This document shows positions 1-6,462 of a DNA stretch of 25,278 nt, piece by piece (the stretch's first letter is position 1; the number at the start of each line of letters is the position of its first letter). The notes below the pieces were generated by a model, which did not search any database, had not been told where the DNA came from, and saw nothing but the letters and a program-made list of their open reading frames with translations. A program made the position numbers and the translations under genes. Source of the stretch: an uncultured Collinsella sp. (GTDB lineage Bacteria; Actinomycetota; Coriobacteriia; Coriobacteriales; Coriobacteriaceae); contig UQWS01000025.1 in NCBI GenBank assembly GCA_900544875.1, forward strand, positions 1 through 25,278, written 5' to 3'.

Positions 1-237
1 CAGGTCGGCGGAGGCGTCCACGCGCTCGCCGCGCCTCTCCCTCGGCGCCGTCACGAACCTGTGCGACGCCACCTCGGAGCTCACCGTCGAGGGCGACCTG
101 CCCAGCTCCCTCGCTATCCGCCTGCACGAGGCCCCGCGCTCCAGCATCCTCTGGAGCGTGTCCCGCTCGTGCCTGGTGAGCCTGCCGTAGGCCCTCGGGG
201 CCGCCTTCCCGGCCCCCTTCTTCCTCTTTCCGGACAT
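1..237 (-). CDS. IS30-family transposase, N-terminal part (cut by window edge)
   Basis: The minus-strand frame starts at an ATG at 237-235, preceded by a GGAGG ribosome binding site, and stays open for 79 codons to the left edge. After a Lys/Arg-rich leader (about residues 1-15) it reads YGRLTRHERDTLQRMLERG and then RRIARELGRSPSTVSSEV. This is the helix-turn-helix (HTH_38) that opens IS30-family transposases and binds the element ends. The DDE catalytic core must lie outside the window, so it cannot be said whether the transposase is intact. The first helix-turn-helix and the Ser-Thr-Val recognition helix are clear. Family assignment is by pattern recognition, not by a search. Confidence 0.8.
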   Translation of the reverse strand, partial: MSGKRKKGAGKAAPRAYGRLTRHERDTLQRMLERGASCRRIARELGRSPSTVSSEVASHRFVTAPRERRGERVDASADL

Positions 238-275
238 GCCGTCCTCCGATCTCCCGGGGCCGGCCGGTCCGGCCC

Positions 276-371
276 TCAGGGTATCGGGTTCCCACATTCA
301 TCCGTACATGTACGGATGAATGTGGGAAGTGTTCGGATGAAGTTGCCAATCAAGGTCTTGCTGCACTCCAT
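276..371 (-). pseudogene. Truncated 5' end of an unidentified gene
   Basis: An ATG at 371-369 follows AAAGGAG with 7-nt spacing, an excellent initiation site. The frame reads MECSKTLIGNFIRT, then runs into the palindrome (LPTFIRTCTDECGNPIP) and stops at TGA after 31 codons. Three operator-like repeats lie directly upstream. I read this as the start of a once longer regulated gene whose body was replaced by the IS30-family insertion. The product cannot be identified from about 14 original residues. It could instead be a leader peptide. Confidence 0.45.
291..326. repeat. 36-bp perfect palindrome at the IS30 junction
   Basis: Two 18-bp arms match exactly with no spacer (arm CCCACATTCATCCGTACA and its complement). 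The inner 12-mer TTCATCCGTACA (297-308) is mirrored at 309-320, and a near copy, TGTTCGGATGAA, lies at 330-341 in the same orientation as the second arm. The palindrome sits 54 bp upstream of the transposase start. It could be the terminal inverted repeat and transposase-binding site of the element, a fused pair of IS ends, or a palindromic insertion target of the kind IS30 elements prefer. Confidence 0.75.
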
Positions 372-380
372 GGTAGCTCC

Positions 381-435
381 TTTGCAAGTTTTGCTAATTT
401 TTGCAACTTTTGCTAAAATTTGCAAGTTTTGCTAA
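381..435 (-). promoter_or_regulatory. Three 17-bp operator-like direct repeats
   Basis: TTTGCAASTTTTGCTAA occurs at 381-397, 400-416 and 419-435, spaced exactly 19 bp apart; only one base varies (G, C, G). The array begins 9 bp upstream of the start codon at 371 and would overlap the promoter of the truncated minus-strand gene. Regular AT-rich iterations at a start site are typical of sites for a self-regulating DNA-binding protein such as an antitoxin-type regulator. The cognate protein is not visible here. Confidence 0.6.
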
Positions 436-472
436 CGACTGACCAAAGGGCATCGAAGCAGTGACGCTGACA

Positions 473-521
473 TTTTTTACGCAGAAAAATAAGCAGAAAT
501 CAATTTATCTGCGTTAAAAAA
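473..521. repeat. AT-rich inverted repeat
   Basis: TTTTTTACGCAGA (473-485) faces TCTGCGTTAAAAAA (508-521) across a 22-bp loop. The T and A runs lie on the outside of the stem on both strands, so this is not a standard intrinsic terminator. It may be a protein-binding dyad or a remnant of the element once present. The surrounding 436-530 stretch has no gene. Confidence 0.45.
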
Positions 522-532
522 TAGTTGAGAAG

Positions 533-580
533 AAAAACGACGAGTCCCGGGCGCAATGCCGTTGCGTTCCGGGCCTCGTC
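533..580 (-). terminator. Rho-independent terminator of the parE-parC operon
   Basis: On the minus strand a long GC-rich hairpin (GACGAG...CTCGTC, 580-539, with inner CGCAA/TTGCG pairing) is followed by a T-rich tract at 537-533. It lies 39 bp past the parC-like stop codon. Confidence 0.85.
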
Positions 581-618
581 GCTTTGCGAAGTATCTAACG
601 ATCTCGTTGCCGTGGTAC

Positions 619-2859
619 CTAGTCAAACAGGCTTGGCATGTCGTTTTCCTTCATGAGGGCACCGGCAGAAGGCAGGCTCTGCGCGGTGAACTTCTCGGCG
701 GAGACGCCGGCGCCAAGGATCTCCTCGGTTGTGCCGACGGTGGTGACCGAGCGGCCCTTCTTGGCCGTAAAGGCCTGTACGCCCTGCGTGTTGGTAGTCG
801 TCTTGGTCTTGAGCAGCGACGTGTTGAAGTTCATCAAACGATAGTCGCTCGAGACCAGTGCGATGTCGCGATCTTCCTTGAGTACCTGGGCATACAGCAG
901 CTTGCTGCCGCCGTAGATAGCGTTCTTCAGGCGTTTGCGGTTGGTCTTGGTGACGTATCCAGAAAGCGCGACGCGCACCACGCGGCCGTTCTCAAAGACG
1001 AACAACACGTCGGCCTTGTAGTCCTCGGGGTCGATGACCCAGATGACACTCTCGTCGGGTTCCATCTCAAGATCGGTCGGCAGGTACGAGCCCAGCTGGG
1101 CCGACTTGGTGTCCTCAAATGCCGCAACCTTGCACTTGTACACCTGGCTCTTGTTGGTAAACACGAGCAGCTCGTGCGTGTTGGAGGACGGGAACTCGAT
1201 AAAGGGTTTGTCGCCGTCCTTGTACTTGAGCGTGGTCGCCTTTTTGAGTACGCGGTCCGTCATCTTCTTAAGGTAGCTATCGCGCGAGAGCATGATGGTA
1301 ACCGGATATTCCTCGACCTCGGGCTCCAGGCTTACCTCGATGACCTCATGGGGCTCGATCCTGCCCGTGCGGCGCGGCATCACATATTTCTTGTTGACCG
1401 CGGCCAGCTCGTCGCTGATGACCTTCTTGATGTTCTCCTCGCTGGAGAGGATCTCCTCAAGCTCGGCAATCTCGCCCTCAAGCTTGGCAATGTCCTTGGT
1501 GCGGTTGAGGATGTACTCCTCGTTGATGTTGCGGAGCTTAAGTTCGGCAACAAACTCGGCCTGGGTCTCGTCGATGTCGAAACCCTTCATAAGGTTGGGC
1601 ACGACCTCGGCCTCGAGCTTGGTGCCACGGATGATGGCGATCGCCTTGTCGATGTCGAGCAAGATGGCCTCGAGGCCGTGCAGCAGGTGCAGACGCTCGG
1701 ACTTTTTGCCCAGGTCAAAGTTAATGCGGCGCCGCGTGGACTCAATACGCCACTTGACCCACTCGTGCAAGATCTGGCGCACGCCCATAACGCGGGGATA
1801 GCCGTCGACCAGCACGTTAAAGTTGCACGAGAACGAATCCTGCAGCGTGGTCGAGCGATAGAGCTTGGCCATGAGCTTGTCGGGGTCGACACCGCGCTTA
1901 AGGTCGATGGCGATGCGCAAGCCCGATAGGTCGGTTTCGTCGCGGATGTCAGCGATCTCCTTGACCTTGCCCTCTTTGGAAAGCTTGACGATGCGCTCGA
2001 TGATGACATCGGTCTTGGTGGTGTAGGGGATCTCGTACACCTCGATGATGCGCTCTTCGGGAATCCAGCGCCAGCGGGAGCGGATTTGGAAGCTGCCAAG
2101 GCCGGTCTCGATAATCTTTTCCATCTCCTCGCGGCGGTAGATGATCTCGCCGCCGGTGGAGAAATCGGGCATGGGCATGTACTCGAGCAGGTCGCAGTCG
2201 GGATCCTGCAGGTAGTGCATGGTGGCGGTGCAGACCTCGTTGAGGTTAAAGCCGCAGATGTCAGACGCCATGGCGACGCCGATGCCCTTGTTGGCCGAGA
2301 CGAGGATGTTGGGGAACGTGGTGGGCAGCAGGCGCGGCTCCTTCATGGCACCGTCGTAGCTGTCGACGAAGTCGACCGGGTCCTTGTCGATGTCTTTGAA
2401 GATCTCGGCGCTGATGGGGGAGAGCTTGGCTTCGGTATAACGCGAGGCGGCGTAGCTCAGGTCGCCCGAATAGTACTTGCCAAAGTTACCCTTCGACTCC
2501 ACGAAGGGGGCGAGCAGCGCCTCGTTGCCGGTGGCCAGGCGCACCATCGTCTCGTAGATCGCGGCATCGCCGTGCGGGTTGAGCTTCATGGTCTGGCCCA
2601 CGATGTTGGCGCTCTTCTGGCGCTCGCCCTTGAGCAGACCCATCTTGTACATGGTGTAGAGCAGCTTGCGGTGCGAGGGCTTAAAGCCGTCAATCTCAGG
2701 GAATGCACGCGAGACGTTGACGCTCATTGCGTAGGGCATGTAGTTGACCTCGAGCGTCTGCGTGATCGGCTGATCGGTGACCTCGGAGTGCAGGCCGATG
2801 ACGTTCTCGGCGTTGACCTGCTTTTTCTTTGGCTGGTTCTTCGTCTTCTTCTTTGCCAC
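619..2859 (-). CDS. parC: Type II topoisomerase subunit A (ParC/GyrA-like)
   Basis: This 746-residue protein is the DNA breakage-reunion subunit of a type II topoisomerase, predicted to work with the ParE-like subunit encoded just upstream. It starts at GTG (2859-2857) behind AGAGGA. After a basic tail (residues 1-13) come the winged-helix core with FKPSHRKLLYTM (about 59-70) and the active-site tyrosine Tyr141 in AASRYTEAKLS. A coiled-coil stretch lies around 430-480, followed by the C-terminal DNA-wrapping region. No GyrA box (QRRGGKG) is present, which favours a decatenating topo IV-type role over gyrase. In the quinolone region (NPHGDAAIYET) the position of E. coli GyrA Ser83 is Ala99 and that of Asp87 is Glu103. 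The name parC is by family resemblance; these coriobacterial/clostridial forms are divergent from proteobacterial ParC. Confidence 0.88.
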   Translation of the reverse strand: MAKKKTKNQPKKKQVNAENVIGLHSEVTDQPITQTLEVNYMPYAMSVNVSRAFPEIDGFKPSHRKLLYTMYKMGLLKGERQKSANIVGQTMKLNPHGDAAIYETMVRLATGNEALLAPFVESKGNFGKYYSGDLSYAASRYTEAKLSPISAEIFKDIDKDPVDFVDSYDGAMKEPRLLPTTFPNILVSANKGIGVAMASDICGFNLNEVCTATMHYLQDPDCDLLEYMPMPDFSTGGEIIYRREEMEKIIETGLGSFQIRSRWRWIPEERIIEVYEIPYTTKTDVIIERIVKLSKEGKVKEIADIRDETDLSGLRIAIDLKRGVDPDKLMAKLYRSTTLQDSFSCNFNVLVDGYPRVMGVRQILHEWVKWRIESTRRRINFDLGKKSERLHLLHGLEAILLDIDKAIAIIRGTKLEAEVVPNLMKGFDIDETQAEFVAELKLRNINEEYILNRTKDIAKLEGEIAELEEILSSEENIKKVISDELAAVNKKYVMPRRTGRIEPHEVIEVSLEPEVEEYPVTIMLSRDSYLKKMTDRVLKKATTLKYKDGDKPFIEFPSSNTHELLVFTNKSQVYKCKVAAFEDTKSAQLGSYLPTDLEMEPDESVIWVIDPEDYKADVLFVFENGRVVRVALSGYVTKTNRKRLKNAIYGGSKLLYAQVLKEDRDIALVSSDYRLMNFNTSLLKTKTTTNTQGVQAFTAKKGRSVTTVGTTEEILGAGVSAEKFTAQSLPSAGALMKENDMPSLFD

Positions 2860-2904
2860 GATTTCCTCTTGAACTTCTTATGGGCCGTCGTTATCGATTT
2901 GCTG

Positions 2905-4902
2905 CTACTGCAGGTCCAGCTGGTCCAGGTATTCCTTGCCGTGCTCGGAGATATAGCGCTTGCGGCCCGCCTCGTCGTTGCCCAGCAGCAGGTTGAACAT
3001 GGTTTCCATCTTGGTGACGTCCTCGGGCTCCACCTTGATCAGGCGACGCGTCTCGGGGTTCATAGTGGTGAGCCACATCATGTCCGGGTCGTTCTCACCA
3101 AGACCCTTGGAACGGTTGATGGAGCACTTCTGGTCGCCGATCTCCTTGAGGATGCCGTTCTTCTCGAGCTCGGTGTAGGCAAAGTAGGTCTTCTCTTTGC
3201 AGTTGATCTCGTAGAGCGGCGACTCGGCGATATACACGTAGCCCTCGTCGATAAGCGTGGGCACCAGGCGGTAGAGCATGGTGAGTACGAGCGTGCGGAT
3301 GTGATAACCGTCGACGTCGGCGTCCGTACAGATGATGACCTTGTTCCAGTTGAGGTTGTCCAGGTCGAAGGCGCCAAGGTTCTTGATACGCTTGTCCTTG
3401 ATCTCCACACCGCAGCCCAGCACGCGCATGAGGTCCATGATGATGTCGGACTTAAAGATGCGCGGATAATCTTCCTTTAGGCAGTTGAGGATCTTGCCGC
3501 GGACGGGCATAACACCCTGGAACTCGGCATCACGCGAGGTGCGGATGGCGCCTGCTGCCGAGTCGCCCTCTACGATGTAGATCTCGCGACGGTCCTTGTC
3601 CTTGGAGCGGCAGTCGATGAACTTCTGCACGCGGTTGGCCATGTCGGTCTTCTGCTGCAGATTGGTCTTGATGCTCTGGCGCGTCTTCTCGGCGTTCTCG
3701 CGCGAACGCTTGTTGATGAGCACCTGCTCCATGATCTTGTTGGCAGCGTCTTTGTTCTCGATCAAGTAGGTCGAGAGGCGCTCCTTAAAGAAGGCAGTCA
3801 TGGCCTGCTGGATAAAGCGGTTGTTGATGGCCTTCTTGGTCTGGTTTTCGTAGGACGTCTGGGTGGAGAAGCAGTTAGTCACCAGAACCAGGCAGTCCTG
3901 GACGTCCTGCCATTTGATGCCGCTCTCGTTTTTGTTGTACTTGCCCTGTTGCTTGATGTAGGCATCGATGGCGCTGGTCAGAGCGCTACGGGCCGCCTTC
4001 TCGGGCGAACCGCCGTTCTCGAGCCAGGAGGAGTTGTGGTAGTACTCCTGCATCATGAAGGTGCGCGAGAAGCACATGCACGCGGTGATCTTAACGTTGT
4101 AGTCGGGCAGGTCCTCGCGGTCGCGACCGCGGCGGTCGGCCTCGATAAAGAAGGGCTCGGTGAGGTAGTCGGCACCGACCTTCTCGAGCACGTAGTCCTC
4201 GATGCCCTTGGGGTAGCAAAAGTCCTCTTCGGAAAACTCGCCATCGTCGCCCTCAATGCGCAGGCGGAAGGTCACGTTGGCGTTGACCACGGCCTGACGG
4301 CGCATGGTCTCGCGATACCAATCGTGGGGGATGCTGATGGAGGTGAAGACCTCAAGATCGGGGCGCCACTTGATGGTGGTGCCGGTGCGGTCCTCATCGC
4401 TGGGCTCAATCTCGAGTGCCTTCTTTTTGGCGCCGACGACCTTGCCCTTCTTAAAGTGCAGAGAGTACTTGTTACCGTCGCGCCAAACCGTGACGTCCAT
4501 GTATTCGGAGGCGTACTGGGTCGCGCACGAGCCCAGGCCGTTGGTGCCGAGCGAGAAGTCGTAGTCGCCGCCCTGGTTGTTGTTGTACTTGCCGCCGGCG
4601 TAAAGCTCGCAAAAGACGAGTTCCCAGTTAAAGCGCTTCTCGGAGGGGTTCCAGTCGAGCGGGCAGCCACGGCCGTTGTCCTCTACCTGGATGGAGCCAT
4701 CGCGAAAGGCGGTAAGGGTGATGAGCTTGCCGTAGCCCTGGCGCGCCTCGTCAACGGCGTTGGACAGGATCTCGAAGGCGGCATGCGCGCAACCGTCGAG
4801 TCCGTCCGAGCCAAAGATGACGGCAGGGCGCAGGCGTACGCGCTCCTCGTCCTTGAGCTGGCGGATACTGTCGTTACCATAGTTTGCGGTGTTTTTTGCC
4901 AT
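2905..4902 (-). CDS. parE: Type II topoisomerase subunit B (ParE/GyrB-like)
   Basis: This is the 665-residue ATPase/TOPRIM subunit partnering the ParC-like protein 45 bp downstream in the same operon. The GHKL ATPase shows EILSNAVDEA (Glu44, Asn48), DNGRGCP (75-81) and GTNGLGSCATQYAS (119-132). The last motif departs from the usual GLHGVG loop and is typical of the divergent second GyrB-like family of Gram-positives. The transducer domain follows, then TOPRIM with VEGDSAAG (444-451; Glu445) and the metal-binding DADVDG (527-532). The PVRGKILN motif is at 466-473, and the C-terminus ends in the usual RRYI-like SEHGKEYLDQLDL. Length matches ParE better than the longer GyrB forms. AAGGAG lies about 16 nt upstream of ATG 4902, rather far, so the exact start is slightly uncertain. 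Confidence 0.9.
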   Translation of the reverse strand: MAKNTANYGNDSIRQLKDEERVRLRPAVIFGSDGLDGCAHAAFEILSNAVDEARQGYGKLITLTAFRDGSIQVEDNGRGCPLDWNPSEKRFNWELVFCELYAGGKYNNNQGGDYDFSLGTNGLGSCATQYASEYMDVTVWRDGNKYSLHFKKGKVVGAKKKALEIEPSDEDRTGTTIKWRPDLEVFTSISIPHDWYRETMRRQAVVNANVTFRLRIEGDDGEFSEEDFCYPKGIEDYVLEKVGADYLTEPFFIEADRRGRDREDLPDYNVKITACMCFSRTFMMQEYYHNSSWLENGGSPEKAARSALTSAIDAYIKQQGKYNKNESGIKWQDVQDCLVLVTNCFSTQTSYENQTKKAINNRFIQQAMTAFFKERLSTYLIENKDAANKIMEQVLINKRSRENAEKTRQSIKTNLQQKTDMANRVQKFIDCRSKDKDRREIYIVEGDSAAGAIRTSRDAEFQGVMPVRGKILNCLKEDYPRIFKSDIIMDLMRVLGCGVEIKDKRIKNLGAFDLDNLNWNKVIICTDADVDGYHIRTLVLTMLYRLVPTLIDEGYVYIAESPLYEINCKEKTYFAYTELEKNGILKEIGDQKCSINRSKGLGENDPDMMWLTTMNPETRRLIKVEPEDVTKMETMFNLLLGNDEAGRKRYISEHGKEYLDQLDLQ

Positions 4903-4997
4903 ACTCGCTCTCTCGGTGCTCCTTTTGCTGCGTTTAAGTCATATAGATAGTCAAGGTAGCATAGCCCAGGCCGTGGGCGATTCCACCTAACACGAAA

Positions 4998-5028
4998 TCC
5001 ATCGAACAATCGTTCGGAGTTCGATGGA
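4998..5028. repeat. Hairpin 1 in the parE upstream region
   Basis: TCCATCGAAC (4998-5007) is repeated inverted as GTTCGATGGA (5019-5028) with an 11-nt loop. It lies about 95 bp upstream of parE and about 305 bp upstream of the divergent lipoprotein gene. No T tract follows it. Confidence 0.5.
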
Positions 5029-5037
5029 GATTCGTTT

Positions 5038-5070
5038 ACTCGGACAAAACCGAGTCGGTTCTGTCCGAGT
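5038..5070. repeat. Hairpin 2 in the parE upstream region
   Basis: ACTCGGACA (5038-5046) pairs with TGTCCGAGT (5062-5070), and the interior AACCG (5048-5052) pairs with CGGTT (5056-5060), leaving a 3-nt loop and one A/C mismatch. It begins 9 bp after hairpin 1. The 14 base pairs make it stable on either strand. It could be an RNA structure in a 5' leader or a protein-binding site. Confidence 0.5.
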
Positions 5071-5146
5071 AAGTTTGAAGGCGGCTGGAGGCGCCCTATC
5101 TTGTTTGCGGATGGATCGAATCGAACATTGGGACAAGCGTCTCGTT

Positions 5147-5190
5147 TTATGGGCCACGGGCGTGCGTGTGCGAGTCCCTTTGGCCCATAA
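5147..5190. repeat. Hairpin 3, 10-bp arms
   Basis: TTATGGGCCA (5147-5156) pairs with TGGCCCATAA (5181-5190) across a 24-nt GC-rich loop. The rest of the 4903-5333 intergenic stretch shows no gene and no promoter I can defend. A TATGCT hexamer on the minus strand near 4965 is a possible -10 for parE without a convincing -35. Confidence 0.4.
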
Positions 5191-5333
5191 GGAACGCTGG
5201 CGGGTCGTTATTTGGGCCGTGGGTCACTTCGCCCGCGCCGTGTTTCGTCATACGCTCATAGTGGAAGCCGATGCCACGGGGACGGCGAAGGCCTCGGGCA
5301 ACGGATGAGCTGCAAGCGAAAGGAGCGGTGAGG

Positions 5334-6352
5334 ATGATGAAGCCCATGACGAAGAAGCTGCTGTTAGGAATTCCCACCGTGACGCTTTCGGCTGTGTTGG
5401 CGTGTACGCTTGCCGGCTGCGGCGGTAATGCGCCGAGTGGCTCGGGTGGTAGCGCGCCTGTGCAGGAGAAGTCCAAGAAAGCCAAGGCCTATGAGTCGCA
5501 GACGGTCGAGGTGGCTGGCATTACCTATGAGTCGGTGGCTCACGGTACGTTCTATCGCGGTGATGCCAAGAAGCAGGACGGCTTTTACCTGCACATCAAG
5601 ATTACCAACAACAACACAAAGAACAGGACGTTCAGTTCCTTTAACGTGTGCATGCTGCCCAGGGCGATCTTGAGGCAGGCGACCCGTTGTTTACTTCCGG
5701 CAAGGCGGCCGTGCTCGACTACGTTGCAAGCGAGGCTCCCGATGAGCTTCACGAGGGCATCGATCTTTCCAAGAGGCCAGATATCGGCCCGGGCGAGACC
5801 GTTGAGTACGTGTATTTCTGGGCCCCCAAGACGGCGTACTACGGGCCCATCACTGTCGAGTTCGTAGACGCTTACGCCCCCGCCAAGAATCATGAGGCCA
5901 TGCACTTTGACACCACGGGATGCGAGACCAAGGAGTTCAAGGCGGCCGGCGGCGTGGCCGATTCTGGCGAGAAGGCAGATTTAACGGGCATCGACTGCGC
6001 ATCGTACAGCATCGAGGCCGCCGATGGGTACACGCTGGATTCGTCCGACGAAGAGCGCGAAAAGGCAAACTTCTTCCACGACGAGACTGGAGGACGCCTG
6101 AACATCAGCATCTTCCCGCGCTCGCCGGAGGAAGAGGTTGCAAGCCTAGAGCAGGTCTACGAAGGCAAGGAGACAACAACCGACCAGGTCGAGTGCAACG
6201 GCATAACGTGGCTGCGCTTTACCGGTCCCGACAACGGCCATACACTGTTTGCGACGGCTCCCGCGACGGGCGAGACCGTCCGCGTGTCGATTGGCTGGAA
6301 GATCGACTGGGACGCCGCCGTGCCCATGATGGAGGCACTGAAGCTCAAATAA
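5334..6352 (+). pseudogene. Lipoprotein with DUF5067/DUF4352-like domain, frameshifted
   Basis: Translation starts at the ATG at 5334 (AGGAG 8 nt upstream) and gives a lipoprotein signal peptide ending in LAGC, with lipidated Cys29, followed by a Gly/Ser linker. The domain TVEVAGITYESVAHG...GFYLHIKITNNNTKNRTFSSFNV is an immunoglobulin-like fold of the DUF5067/DUF4352 kind, with the usual Asn-rich strand. The frame is lost at about 5655-5665: the first frame continues as Arg/Ser-rich junk to 5867, while the conserved continuation (QGDLEAGDPLFTSGKAAVLDYV...PGETVEYVYFW...) lies in the frame ending at 6352. One missing base around CTGCCCAGGG explains it. The C-terminal 120 residues form a second domain I do not recognise (DGYTLDSSDEEREKANFFHDETGG...). 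A real mutation and a sequencing error cannot be separated here. Confidence 0.8.
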
Positions 6353-6380
6353 CGCCGCGATTCTCACGTCAGGCGACTCA

Positions 6381-6416
6381 GGGCTGGCTCCGAGTTATCG
6401 GGGCCAGCCCCTTTTG
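6381..6416 (+). terminator. Terminator after the lipoprotein gene
   Basis: GGGCTGGC (6381-6388) pairs with GCCAGCCC (6403-6410), followed by CTTTT. The T tract is short. It lies between convergent genes and could serve both strands. Confidence 0.65.
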
Positions 6417-6462
6417 GTGTTCGATGAGCCGGGTCGGCGTCTCTCGCAAAAGTAACTTGGAG

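Noticed and set aside
473..521. Second intrinsic terminator of the parE-parC operon
   Set aside because: The T and A runs flank the stem on the outside, so no U tract follows the hairpin on either strand.
556..1929. Long plus-strand open frame opposite the parC-like gene
   Set aside because: It is the antisense of a clearly conserved gene; high GC content at third positions keeps the mirror frame open. No ribosome binding site or domain is visible. The same applies to 2086-3480, 3949-4950 and the minus-strand frame 21012-22250.
5147..5190. tRNA-like or riboswitch-like fold
   Set aside because: The 10-bp stem has no anticodon or T-arm geometry and no recognisable ligand-binding core.
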